Positions 23,423 through 31,774 of a DNA stretch of 46,808 nt are shown here, one piece after another (position 1 is the first letter of the stretch; each line of letters starts with the position of its first letter). Made by a program: the position numbers and the translations under genes. Origin of the DNA: Candidatus Daviesbacteria bacterium RIFCSPHIGHO2_12_FULL_37_16 (GTDB lineage: Bacteria; Patescibacteriota; Microgenomatia; Daviesbacterales; UBA10151); contig MFDF01000001.1 of the NCBI GenBank assembly GCA_001776785.1, positions 1 through 46,808 of the forward strand, given 5' to 3'. The notes beneath the pieces are model-generated. The model had not been told where the DNA came from, searched no databases, and worked only from the letters and a program-made list of their open reading frames with translations.

Positions 23423-25060
23423 ATGGTTAAATCTTTACTTGCTCTTTTAAATACCAGGCAGAACTCAATTTTATCCGGGGCTGTTATTTTAATGGTGGCT
23501 GTTTTTGGCTCAAAAATTTTAGGTTTGGTTAAGGATAGGTTTTTAGTCCATAACTTTGATACCTCTGAGGCTGCTATATTTTTTGGGGCATTTAGATTGC
23601 CTGATTTAATTTTCCAGCTTTTAATTTTTGGGACTTTATCTGTAGCTTTTATCCCTGTCTTTACAGATTACATAAATAAAAAGGGAGAGGATGAAGCCTT
23701 TTTGTTTGCCTCCAATATTCTAAACCTGTCTTTACTTGCCTTTATAATTTTAGGGACTTTAGCTTTTATATTTGCTCCTGCATTAAACAGTTTGCTGGTG
23801 CCTGGGTTTTTAGGGCAGCAAAAATTAATGACTGATGAGCTAACCAGGATTATTTTATTTGGACAACTTTTACTGGTAATTGGGTCATTTTTTATGGGGA
23901 TAAACCAATCTTTCCAAAGGTTTATTATTCCTGCTTTGGCTCCCCTTATGTATAATCTGGGAATTATTTTTGGAATTGCAGTACTAGCACCATACTTTGG
24001 GATAGCAGGGGCTGCTTATGGGGTGGTAATTGGGTCATTACTGCATATGCTGATACAATTTCCATTGGCTAAATCTTTAGGATTTCAGTATTCATTTTCA
24101 CTGGATTTTTTAAACCAGGGGGTAAGGGAGATATTTCAGCTTATGAGTTTAAGAAACCTGTCTTTGATGGTAGAGCAGTTAAATGAGACTGTATCTATTG
24201 CATTGGCTTCTTTAATTTCATATTCATCTGTAACACTTTTGACTTTTTCACAACACCTTTATGCTGCACCTATTGGGCTTTTTGGGGCAACTATTGCCCA
24301 GGCTGCGCTGCCAGTACTTTCCAGGGAAAAATCCAGAAGAGAGGATGAAAGCTTTAAGATTACACTTTTGACAACCATGCACCAGATTTTGTTTTTAACT
24401 TTGCCTGCAGCTGCAATTTTAATAGTTTTAAGGATTCCTGTAGTAAGACTTGTTTTTGGAGCCAGCCAGTTTTCATGGGAGGATACAGTTTTAACAGGCA
24501 GGACTGTAGCATTTTTAGCTGCAGGACTGGCTGCACAATCAGTAATTTTATTATTGGTCAGGGGTTTTTATGCATTTAAGGATGTGAGAATTCCTGTGGT
24601 AGTTTCTATTGGGACAGTAACTTTAAATATATTTTTAAGCTTTCTTTTTGTAACTTATTACAAGTTTGATGTTTGGGGCCTTGGAATGGCCTATGCTATT
24701 ACTACAAATTTGTCATTTTTTACTCTTTTATATTTCTTGCATAAAAAGGTAGGAGGGTTTAATTTACACAGTTTGATTGACCCATTTTTAAAGATGTTTT
24801 TAGCTGCTTTAATTGCAGCTATCGCACTTTATATTCCTATTAAAGCTTTAGACCAGGTGGTATTTGATACAACCAAAACTGTAAATTTAATAATATTAAC
24901 TGGGATTGCATCTTTTTTTGGGTTATCCATTTATGTTGTTTTAGTCTGGCTGATGAGAGTAAAAGAGCTTGAGACTTTTTTGAATTTAATAAAAAAGATT
25001 TCTAAGATGGAGTTTATGTTTAAATCTGAGGAGATTACTAAAGAGACAGGGAGTGTTTAA
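23423..25060 (+). CDS. murJ: lipid II flippase MurJ (MviN family)
   Basis: 545 aa with about 14 hydrophobic segments and MOP-superfamily MurJ features: GSKILGLVKDR, AFRLPDLIFQLL, FIPVFTDY and the QAALPVLSRE segment between helices. It flips the undecaprenyl-linked peptidoglycan precursor across the membrane. With FemAB, LCP and G5/3D proteins nearby it supports active peptidoglycan synthesis. Two direct copies of ATTGTAGGCT lie just upstream of the start, near 23387-23419. Confidence 0.92.
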   Translation: MVKSLLALLNTRQNSILSGAVILMVAVFGSKILGLVKDRFLVHNFDTSEAAIFFGAFRLPDLIFQLLIFGTLSVAFIPVFTDYINKKGEDEAFLFASNILNLSLLAFIILGTLAFIFAPALNSLLVPGFLGQQKLMTDELTRIILFGQLLLVIGSFFMGINQSFQRFIIPALAPLMYNLGIIFGIAVLAPYFGIAGAAYGVVIGSLLHMLIQFPLAKSLGFQYSFSLDFLNQGVREIFQLMSLRNLSLMVEQLNETVSIALASLISYSSVTLLTFSQHLYAAPIGLFGATIAQAALPVLSREKSRREDESFKITLLTTMHQILFLTLPAAAILIVLRIPVVRLVFGASQFSWEDTVLTGRTVAFLAAGLAAQSVILLLVRGFYAFKDVRIPVVVSIGTVTLNIFLSFLFVTYYKFDVWGLGMAYAITTNLSFFTLLYFLHKKVGGFNLHSLIDPFLKMFLAALIAAIALYIPIKALDQVVFDTTKTVNLIILTGIASFFGLSIYVVLVWLMRVKELETFLNLIKKISKMEFMFKSEEITKETGSV

Positions 25061-25063
25061 TAA

Positions 25064-25098
25064 TTGCCTGATAGGCTTAACTCCTCTACAATACTCCC
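25064..25098 (+). promoter_or_regulatory. promoter of the lepA upstream frame
   Basis: TTGCCT (25064-25069), a 17-nt spacer and TACAAT (25087-25092), followed after 6 nt by the ATG of the upstream frame. The geometry is that of the other leaderless genes in the window, so this looks like the original lepA promoter. Confidence 0.6.
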
Positions 25099-25212
25099 AT
25101 GGCAAATATAAGGAACTTCTCGATTATAAGGACCTGTTTCGCGCTTCAGTATGGGAAAAATTATACTTCGCGCTCGCAGAACCTGTTAATTGAAAAAGAG
25201 ACTATTATATGA
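25099..25212 (+). other. upstream frame that copies the lepA N-terminus
   Basis: 37 codons. The first ten read MANIRNFSII, the standard LepA opening, and differ from the real start (MNIRNFSII at 25209) almost only at synonymous bases. The frame then enters a hairpin element (RTCFALQY...) and stops with TGA overlapping the lepA ATG (ATGA). It is either a displaced old start or a leader peptide coupled to lepA. Confidence 0.6.
25127..25193. repeat. hairpin element B at lepA
   Basis: Opens with AAGGACCTGTT and closes with CAGAACCTGTTAATT. Between them lies a stem, GCGC-ttc-AGTAT paired with ATACT-tc-GCGC. The same opening and closing words flank a different stem upstream of dnaK. Confidence 0.65.
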
Positions 25213-27008
25213 ACATAAGGAACTTTTCAATTATTGCGCATGTTGACCATGGGAAATCTACTTTGGCTGACAGGTTTTTGGAGGTTACAGGGACTGTGGT
25301 TGGGGACAAGATGCAGGAGCAGATACTTGATTCTTTGGCACTTGAGCGGGAACGTGGTATTACTATAAAGCTTGCCCCTGTCCGTCTTAACTATACCCTA
25401 AACGCTATACCCTATACCCTAAATCTAATTGATACTCCTGGGCATGTAGATTTTTCATATGAGGTGAGTAGGGCTTTAGCTGCTGTTGAGGGGGTAATAC
25501 TTTTGGTTGATGCCACTCAAGGTATCCAGGCCCAAACTTTATCCCATGGGTTGTCTGCTTTGGAGCAGAATCTAACTTTAATCCCTGTTGTTAACAAGAT
25601 AGATCTGCCAAATGCAGATGTGGAAAAGGTAAAAACTGAGCTTTGTGACACTTTTGGATTTTTAGAGTCTGAGATAATTTTAGCCTCAGGAAAATCAGGT
25701 GAAGGGGTAGAGGAGATTTTAAAAGCTATTATTGAGAGGGTTCCCTCACCAGAGCAGGATAGTGAAAAACCCTTAAAGGCTTTGATTTTTGATTCTTTTT
25801 TTGATGCATATAAAGGAGTGGTTGCCCAAGTACGGATTATGGAAGGTCAGACACCCCCAACCCAGTCTAAAATCTATTTTTTAGGTACAAAAGCAGAGGG
25901 ACAGGTGTTAGAGACAGGTTTTTTTGCACCACAATTAAAAGTTGGGGAGAGTCTGAAGGCTGGGGAGATAGGCTATATTGCAACAGGGATTAAAGAGCCT
26001 GATAAAGTTAGAGTTGGAGATACGATAACGAGTGCAGAATTTAGAGTGAAGAATGAAGAGTTAAAAACAGTTGATCCGTGGAGTGTTTATTCTTTGCCTG
26101 GTTATAGAGAAGTAAAACCAATGGTGTATGTGGGGCTTTATCCAATTGATGCTTCTGAATATTTTGAGTTAAAAGAGGCTTTATCTAAATTTAGATTAAA
26201 TGACCCTGCATTTTCTTATGAGAGCGAACAATCCAGTGCTTTGGGGTCTGGGTTTAGGTGTGGGTTTTTGGGATTACTTCATGCAGAAGTAGTCCAAGAG
26301 AGATTGTCAGAGGAGTTTGGGGTGGATTTACTGGCTACTGCCCCTTCTGTTGAATATATGGTAGGTGAAGGGTTTATAAACAATCCTGCAGAATTAGATA
26401 TAGCAAGGATTAAAGAGTTAAAAGAGCCCTGGGTTTTAATTAAAGTCTTTACGCCCTCTGATTATTTGGGGAATATTATGGACCTTTTACAGGAAAGAAG
26501 AGGAAAGTTTGTAAACCAGGTCTATTATGGAGTCCAAATAGAGCTTACTTATGAGATGCCTTTAGCTGAGATGGTGACAGATTTTTATGACAGGTTAAAG
26601 TCAGTATCTTCTGGGTTTGCTTCTTTAGATTGGGATTTATTAGAGTTTAGGGAGGTAGATGGGGCAAGGGTGGATATTTTAGTGGCAGGGGAAAAGGTGG
26701 ATGCATTATCTTCTATTGTATTTAGGCCAAAAGCTGAGGGGTTTGGGAGGAGGATGGTGGAGAAATTAAAAGAGGTTTTGCCCAGACAAAATTTTGCAAT
26801 TGCAATTCAGGCTGTGATTGGGGGGACAGTGATAGCCAGGGAGACTGTAGCCCCTTTTAGAAAAGATGTGACTGCAAAGTTGTATGGTGGGGATAGGACT
26901 AGAAAGGATAAATTGCTAGAAAAGCAGAAAAAAGGGAAGAAGAAGATGAAGATGGTGGGGAGAGTAGAAATCCCCCAGGAAGCATTTTTGAGTATATTAA
27001 AGAGCTAG
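25209..27008 (+). CDS. lepA: elongation factor 4 (LepA) GTPase
   Basis: 599 aa. G1 AHVDHGKST (10-18), RERGITIK switch I, DTPGH G3 and NKIDLP G4, then EF-G-like domains and the LepA-specific C-terminal domain (YGGDRTRKDKLLEKQKKGKKKMK). It binds ribosomes and affects translocation and biogenesis. Two low-complexity inserts are seen. One is a TATACCCTAAA-type repeat encoding LNYTLNAIPYTLN before LIDTPGH (25391-25424); the other is a GAGTGAAGAATGAAGAG-type stretch encoding FRVKNEELK (26040-26066). The start overlaps the stop of the upstream frame. Confidence 0.93.
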   Translation: MNIRNFSIIAHVDHGKSTLADRFLEVTGTVVGDKMQEQILDSLALERERGITIKLAPVRLNYTLNAIPYTLNLIDTPGHVDFSYEVSRALAAVEGVILLVDATQGIQAQTLSHGLSALEQNLTLIPVVNKIDLPNADVEKVKTELCDTFGFLESEIILASGKSGEGVEEILKAIIERVPSPEQDSEKPLKALIFDSFFDAYKGVVAQVRIMEGQTPPTQSKIYFLGTKAEGQVLETGFFAPQLKVGESLKAGEIGYIATGIKEPDKVRVGDTITSAEFRVKNEELKTVDPWSVYSLPGYREVKPMVYVGLYPIDASEYFELKEALSKFRLNDPAFSYESEQSSALGSGFRCGFLGLLHAEVVQERLSEEFGVDLLATAPSVEYMVGEGFINNPAELDIARIKELKEPWVLIKVFTPSDYLGNIMDLLQERRGKFVNQVYYGVQIELTYEMPLAEMVTDFYDRLKSVSSGFASLDWDLLEFREVDGARVDILVAGEKVDALSSIVFRPKAEGFGRRMVEKLKEVLPRQNFAIAIQAVIGGTVIARETVAPFRKDVTAKLYGGDRTRKDKLLEKQKKGKKKMKMVGRVEIPQEAFLSILKS

Positions 27009-27009
27009 T

Positions 27010-27351
27010 ATGGAGATATTAAATAGAGCAGGAGAGTTTTTAAATAATCAGGTAGAGAAGAGAGTGTTTCGCTATAAAGTTAGTTTGGATGAAGCAACAG
27101 ATGATCAACTTTTGAGAATGGTTGAGTTATATGAAGAAAAGCTCAGGGTTGAAGAGGCATTGGTAAAAGATTCCAGGGATGTTGCAATACTCACAACAAC
27201 TATAGGTGCGCCTGTGACTTTAGTTAGTGGGATTAATAGTTTCCTGATTCCAAGTATAGTTTGTTTAGGTTTTGGGCTTTATTCAGAGCTTAAGGTTGGG
27301 TATGCTGAGTTAAGATATAAAAGAATAAAGGAAAAAGTAAAAACCTCTTAA
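27010..27351 (+). CDS. hypothetical membrane protein
   Basis: 113 aa: a charged helical N-terminal half and one or two hydrophobic segments (ILTTTIGAPVTLVSGINSFLIPSIVCLGFGLY), then a basic helix. It begins one base after the lepA stop, so it is probably co-transcribed. No family recognised. It overlaps the convergent peptidase gene by 4 bp. Confidence 0.6.
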   Translation: MEILNRAGEFLNNQVEKRVFRYKVSLDEATDDQLLRMVELYEEKLRVEEALVKDSRDVAILTTTIGAPVTLVSGINSFLIPSIVCLGFGLYSELKVGYAELRYKRIKEKVKTS

Positions 27352-27731
27352 GCTAGCAGGTATTTTTTGGCGAATTGGTCAGCTTCGGATTCCTGTAGTT
27401 TTATCTCCTCTTTAGTTTGGATATAGCCTATTGAGTTTTTGTGGCCTAATATTATGTGGCCTATTTCGTGGAGGATGGTAAATATTATTTGGGTTTCTCC
27501 CTGGTCAAAAAGGACATCTGAGAGAAAGATCAGGTGTTTGCCTTTTAAGTCATTGCCATTGAAGGCATAACCCCAGGAATCTTCATCTGAGGATAAAAAC
27601 CAGGTTGAGTGGATAAGATGGTTTGAAATATCCCCTGGCAGTTTAGAAACAGCCTTTGAGACCATAGCTTTCATGTAAGCATTGCCAACTAGTCTTCCTC
27701 CAAAAGCTTTTACTATTGCCTGAGAATTCAT
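27348..27731 (-). CDS. ImmA/IrrE-family metallopeptidase
   Basis: 127 aa with the zinc site HEIGH (88-92) and a downstream acidic ligand in QESEADQFAKKYLLA. Family members cleave repressors or sense stress. The usual partner, a Xre-type HTH repressor, is not adjacent. The N-terminal half (GGRLVGNAYMKAMVSKAVSKLPGDI) is not typical, so it may be a stand-alone zincin. Confidence 0.78.
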   Translation of the reverse strand: MNSQAIVKAFGGRLVGNAYMKAMVSKAVSKLPGDISNHLIHSTWFLSSDEDSWGYAFNGNDLKGKHLIFLSDVLFDQGETQIIFTILHEIGHIILGHKNSIGYIQTKEEIKLQESEADQFAKKYLLA

Positions 27732-27816
27732 GAGAGTATTATAAACCTAAAAAAAGCTTGATTGTTTTGATGATTTGTGCTTAAACTGAATTTAAGGTCA
27801 GGAGGTGAGAATTAAA

Positions 27817-28032
27817 ATGAATTCAAAATATCTTCATATGACAGCTATGACTTTACTTTGGGTTGGTGGTTTAAACTGGGGTTTGGTTGGGCTTTTGGAT
27901 ATTAATTTAGTGACTATGCTTTTGGGTGATGGAACTATGCTTACTAAAATTGTCTACATACTGGTTGGTCTTTCAACTGTATGGATAATTATTACCCATA
28001 AGAAGGATTGCAGAATTTGTAATCCAGGATAA
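27817..28032 (+). CDS. DUF378 membrane protein
   Basis: 71 aa, two membrane helices with the family motif LLWVGGLNWGLVGLLDINLV and a short C-terminal KKDCRICNPG. The ATG at 27817 is preferred to an in-frame GTG at 27805 because a strong AGGAGG lies 11 nt upstream. Function unknown. Confidence 0.82.
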   Translation: MNSKYLHMTAMTLLWVGGLNWGLVGLLDINLVTMLLGDGTMLTKIVYILVGLSTVWIIITHKKDCRICNPG

Positions 28033-28046
28033 GTTAATTTTAGGTA

Positions 28047-29309
28047 TTATTTAAATACTACTGATTTTGTCTTTAGAGACTGGTCAGTAGTATTTTTTTG
28101 TGGATTTAGTTTGCCCAGTTTTATATATAGATAGAGGGCAAAGGTTAAGAGGATGATTGCGCCTGACTGAATGGCAAACTGGGGGCCAAAGTGTTCTGTC
28201 AGCAGTCCTACTAAAAAGCTTCCTAAGGGTTGGGTACCCAGGAAAGCTAAGGTATAGATACTTAAAACCCTTCCCCTGATATGGTTATCTACTGTTTTTT
28301 GGATAGTGGAATTGACCATGGCAATTTGGGCAGAAATACCTATTCCTGATAGAAACATCATAGGGAGTGCAAGGTATAGGTCTTTAGTGAGGGTAAACAA
28401 AAAAAGTGAGATGGTAAAAAGCAGACAGCCTCCTAAAATTATATGAGAGGTTTTAAATTTTTTGTGAAATGCTGAAATAAAAAGTGTGCCTACTATAGCT
28501 CCTGCTCCACCAGCTGCATAAAGATAACCTAAACCAGTGGCATTTTGGTGAAAAACTACATCTGCAATATAGGGCATGATGGTGGTATAAGAAAAGCCAA
28601 AGATAGAGGTGGCAGAAGAAAAGATTAAAAGATTTTTAATTAAAGGATGGGTATAAGCATACTTTAGCCCATTTTTTATAGCTTCTATTGGGTGGGGGTG
28701 TTCATTTGGGATATCTGATTCTATCTTCATGAAGAATAGTGCACCCAGAGGGGCTATAAAGCTAACTCCATTTAAAATAAATGCCCAGCCTGTTCCAAAA
28801 AGGGCAATTAAGACTCCAGCAATAGCAGGGCCAATTATTCTGGCTGTATTAAAAGTGCCCATGTTTAATGCTATGGCTGAGGGTAAGTGTTCCCTGCCAA
28901 CCATTTCTATAGTGAAGGCTTGTCTGGCAGGCATATCAAGGGAGTTTATAGTGCCAAGTAAAAAGGCAAATATGGCAACAACCCAGATGTTTGCAAGTCC
29001 TAAAATAACCAAGACTCCTAAAAGCAAAGCCAGGATCATAGAAGCTGTTTGGGTGAAGATTAAAACATGTCTGGTGTGGAGCCTGTCTATTAAAACCCCT
29101 CCAAAAAGGGCAAAAAAAGTAATGGGTAAAAAACCTAAGGCTGATACTGCACCTACCATAAAAGCTGAGTGGGTTAATTCCCAGACCAGCCAGCCCTGGG
29201 CAACAGTCTGGACCCAGGTGCCAATTAAAGAGACTAATTGTCCTCCAAAATAATACCTATAATTTAAATGTTTAAAAGCGGGCAAAGCCGCTGAAATTTT
29301 TGCTCTCAT
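28047..29309 (-). CDS. MFS transporter, EntS-like exporter
   Basis: 420 aa with 12 predicted helices. The opening FKHLNYRYYFGGQLVSLIGTWVQTVAQGWLVWELT and the GGVLIDRLHTRHVL loop between helices 2 and 3 are typical of the MFS_3 group (enterobactin exporter EntS relatives and drug exporters). The substrate is unknown. It stands alone on the minus strand. Confidence 0.85.
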   Translation of the reverse strand: MRAKISAALPAFKHLNYRYYFGGQLVSLIGTWVQTVAQGWLVWELTHSAFMVGAVSALGFLPITFFALFGGVLIDRLHTRHVLIFTQTASMILALLLGVLVILGLANIWVVAIFAFLLGTINSLDMPARQAFTIEMVGREHLPSAIALNMGTFNTARIIGPAIAGVLIALFGTGWAFILNGVSFIAPLGALFFMKIESDIPNEHPHPIEAIKNGLKYAYTHPLIKNLLIFSSATSIFGFSYTTIMPYIADVVFHQNATGLGYLYAAGGAGAIVGTLFISAFHKKFKTSHIILGGCLLFTISLFLFTLTKDLYLALPMMFLSGIGISAQIAMVNSTIQKTVDNHIRGRVLSIYTLAFLGTQPLGSFLVGLLTEHFGPQFAIQSGAIILLTFALYLYIKLGKLNPQKNTTDQSLKTKSVVFK

Positions 29310-29383
29310 AAGATTTAGAAAAAAGGAAATAACAAAACTGCGGTGGTAATTATTTTAAAAGATTGTAAGATGGATTACAATGT

Positions 29384-29854
29384 TTAGAGACTGCTTATTA
29401 TAGAAGAGGCTCTTTTTATTGCATAAATTTTCTGATAAAAGGGGTGAGATTGGATTTCACTTAAGGTTTCTGTAAAAACGCCTATTTTTGGCTCTCTTCC
29501 TCTGGCATGGATAAGACCTGGCTCGTTATCCATGGGTAATGCTGCAAAAGTGGCCTGGTGCAGGGAGGCAAAATCAGTAACCCCTATAGGACCCAAAAGG
29601 GCAATATCACCTAACTGGACGTTATAAAGATCTACATTTTCGAACTCATGAATGTTAGCAAGCAGATTTTGAGAATGGAAAAATTCGGGGGGGAAGATAT
29701 TTCCAAACCTTCTGATAAATATAATCTGGGATAAAGACATGCAATTAATGTAAAGTGAAGATTCAGGATCTTTTGAGGGCATAGCAAATTTTTTATATTT
29801 TTTGTCTAAAAGATCCTCATATAGAGAAGGTGGGAGTTCTAACTCTACAGCCAC
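29384..29854 (-). CDS. hypothetical protein, possibly NlpC/P60-like
   Basis: 156 aa. It contains YINCMSLSQIIFIRRFG, where NlpC/P60 peptidases have their catalytic Cys, and a later LIHARGREPKIGVF segment that could supply the His. Both are only suggestive. Its start overlaps the CofE-like stop by one base, so the two proteins are probably made together. Confidence 0.5.
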   Translation of the reverse strand: MAVELELPPSLYEDLLDKKYKKFAMPSKDPESSLYINCMSLSQIIFIRRFGNIFPPEFFHSQNLLANIHEFENVDLYNVQLGDIALLGPIGVTDFASLHQATFAALPMDNEPGLIHARGREPKIGVFTETLSEIQSHPFYQKIYAIKRASSIISSL

Positions 29855-30606
29855 TAGTTTTTGTCTCCTTTTTGCCAGTGGGCTTTAGTTAGAAGAGGGG
29901 AATATAAATCTTCTTCAAGGGTGATTTTTAGTGAATCCAGTTCTTTCTGAGTAGGGTCAGAATCCTGAAATTCTATGTTTTTTATATCTTCTATTAATGC
30001 CAGGGGTGTTTGTTCTGAGCCTTCACCCATGACTACTCCTGCTGCAGAAGAGAGGGAGTCTATTAAAGAAAGTTTTTCAAACTGAAAAGGCCTGCCAAAA
30101 AGGTCTGGTTTGCCAATATAGTCTAAAAGTGGTTTAAAGCCTGAGTAAGCTATGGCCATTGAGGTGACACCCCACCTGAAAGGGGTGGTCTTTGAATCTG
30201 TAATCATTACCCCTAGATTTTTTAAGTTAAACTTTTTTCTAAGATAAGCCCTGATAGAATTTGCAGAAGATTGGGGGTCTTTGGGCCATAAAATATAAAA
30301 GCCATTGCCATTAGATTCATCTATGCCTGCAGAAGCTGAGAGGTTATTTTGGGTGATGGTAAGAGAGACATTATAGGGATTTGCTTTTCTTGGGAGAAAA
30401 TACTGAGAATGTTGTTTGATAAGTTCATCCTTGGCAGAATCTTCCATTTTGACCACGCTGCCTTCTGTAATAGAGATTATTTTTGAGGTGACTGCCAGGA
30501 TAGAGGCCTCTTTAATAATTTTGGGCAAAAATTTATCTAAAACTGCAAAGATATCTGTGTCCTGAAGGGGGACTAATTTATCTGTTTTTAAGCCTGTAAT
30601 TTGCAT
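29854..30606 (-). CDS. CofE-like (F420-0:gamma-glutamyl ligase family) protein
   Basis: 250 aa with the F420-ligase pattern: GLKTDKLVPLQDTDIF, ILAVTSKIISITEGSVV, SAGIDESNGNG and MITDSKTTPFRWGVTSMAIAYSGFKPL, then GRPFQFEKLSLIDSLSSAAGVVMGE. Known members add glutamate to coenzyme F420 using GTP. No other F420 gene is visible, so the real substrate may be different, for example an amino-acid ligation at the envelope. TATACT on the minus strand ends 7 nt before the ATG. Confidence 0.75.
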   Translation of the reverse strand: MQITGLKTDKLVPLQDTDIFAVLDKFLPKIIKEASILAVTSKIISITEGSVVKMEDSAKDELIKQHSQYFLPRKANPYNVSLTITQNNLSASAGIDESNGNGFYILWPKDPQSSANSIRAYLRKKFNLKNLGVMITDSKTTPFRWGVTSMAIAYSGFKPLLDYIGKPDLFGRPFQFEKLSLIDSLSSAAGVVMGEGSEQTPLALIEDIKNIEFQDSDPTQKELDSLKITLEEDLYSPLLTKAHWQKGDKN

Positions 30607-30797
30607 AAAGGCAAGTATATCTCAAGTTACTTTTATATTCAAAGAATTGAAGCTATACTCTGAGTATGATTTATGAACCAAAGATTGATAAAGATAAATT
30701 AAAATAATTTTTAGACTATTCAGGATTAAAAAATGAATAACCTTTGATATAAATAAGTTGTATTGTCTTCCTAAAAATGGAGGATTAAAATAGGGTT
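30607..30797. other. intergenic region with a broken small frame
   Basis: A TATACT box and, 6 nt on, an ATG (30667) open MIYEPKIDKDKLK and stop. Reading through the TAA would give FLDYSGLKNE. It may be a decayed gene start. Nothing else is seen. Confidence 0.3.
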
Positions 30798-31181
30798 ATG
30801 GTTAATAAAAGGGAGAAGAATGCAAATTTTGAAGATCAAGTAAGAGAGATTAGAGATTTAGTGGAGATAGTTGTTGATAAAGTAAGGACTTTAGAAGCTT
30901 TTCAGAGTGTAGTAATGGAACAGTTAAGGACTATTAAGGATCAGCAGTCTTTGATGAACAAGAAATTAGATGATCCTGATACTGGGCTAGAAAGAATCAA
31001 TGAAAAACTAGATACAAATACAGAATCAGTAGTGAATATTGAACAAACAATAGCAGTGTATAAGGATATGTATAGAATTAATGATGATAATGCTAGAAAA
31101 TTAGAGAAACGAGTTAAGAAATTAGAAGATAATGCAGGAATTGAGGCTCCCCCAGAACTTGAGCTTCTAGAAGTTTCCTAA
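30798..31181 (+). CDS. coiled-coil protein, hypothetical
   Basis: 127 aa, almost entirely heptad-patterned helix (VREIRDLVEIVVDKVRTLEAF, KLEKRVKKLEDN), highly charged, with a short Pro/Glu-rich tail. It probably forms an oligomer. It lies 2 nt before the GNAT gene. No family recognised. Confidence 0.6.
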   Translation: MVNKREKNANFEDQVREIRDLVEIVVDKVRTLEAFQSVVMEQLRTIKDQQSLMNKKLDDPDTGLERINEKLDTNTESVVNIEQTIAVYKDMYRINDDNARKLEKRVKKLEDNAGIEAPPELELLEVS

Positions 31182-31183
31182 AA

Positions 31184-31702
31184 ATGGATGAGGTAGAGAT
31201 TATTAAATTATCCCCTGATAGATGGGAGGAATATAGGGATTTAAGATTAAGATCCTTGAAAGAGGATCCTGAGGCATTTGGGATTTTATATGAGGATGCA
31301 GTTAAGGAGGATGAAATTTTTTGGAGAAAGTTACTGGAAATTGCTGAAAAAGAGATTGATCACTGGAAATTTTTTGCTGAACTTAATGGAAAGTTAGTAG
31401 GAATAGTGAGTGCAAGAATTACAATTCCTGCAGGGGATGGAGATACAGTAAAAGTTCAGGAAGTATTTGTGGCAAATGAAGCCAGAGGTAAAGGTGTAGG
31501 GAAGAAATTAATGAATTATTTATTTAAAGAGATTTCTAAACACCCTCAATTTAAGAAGGCTAAGATAAAAGTTTTTACTTCTCAGAAACCTGCTATAGGT
31601 ATGTATGAGAGTGTGGGGGCAAAAATTGTGGATAAGATAGAAGAATCCTGGCCTGATGGAAGAACTAATGAAACATATGTGATGGAAAAAGCGCTCCCAT
31701 AA
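31184..31702 (+). CDS. GNAT-family N-acetyltransferase
   Basis: 172 aa with the GNAT fold: IIKLSPDRWEEYRDLRLRSLKEDPEAF at the N-terminus and the acetyl-CoA pyrophosphate loop VFVANEARGKGVGKKLM, then ALGMYES-like IGMYESVGAKIV. The substrate is unknown; relatives act on small amines or protein N-termini. Confidence 0.82.
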   Translation: MDEVEIIKLSPDRWEEYRDLRLRSLKEDPEAFGILYEDAVKEDEIFWRKLLEIAEKEIDHWKFFAELNGKLVGIVSARITIPAGDGDTVKVQEVFVANEARGKGVGKKLMNYLFKEISKHPQFKKAKIKVFTSQKPAIGMYESVGAKIVDKIEESWPDGRTNETYVMEKALP

Positions 31703-31709
31703 AAACCCC

Positions 31710-31746
31710 TTGACAACTTTTAGCACTCTTACTATAATAGTGCTAA
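31710..31746 (+). promoter_or_regulatory. hrcA promoter overlapped by a CIRCE operator
   Basis: Promoter: TTGACA (31710-31715), 17-nt spacer, TATAAT (31733-31738). CIRCE: TTAGCACTC (31720-31728), nine bases, TAGTGCTAA (31738-31746), one mismatch from the TTAGCACTC-N9-GAGTGCTAA consensus. HrcA bound here would block the promoter. Confidence 0.92.
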
Positions 31747-31769
31747 TGGTTCGACTCCGCTCACCATTA
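31744..31769 (+). repeat. hairpin in the hrcA leader
   Basis: TAATGGT (31744-31750) and ACCATTA (31763-31769) form a perfect 7-bp stem around TCGACTCCGCTC. It ends 5 nt before the ATG and overlaps the CIRCE right arm by 3 bases. The loop words occur in common short palindromic repeats. Confidence 0.6.
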
Positions 31770-31774
31770 CAACC

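Noticed and set aside
31744-31769. tRNA 3' end (GGTTCGACTCC...CACCA-like)
   Set aside because: No acceptor, D or anticodon stems lie upstream; the segment is a perfect hairpin with a repeat-like loop.
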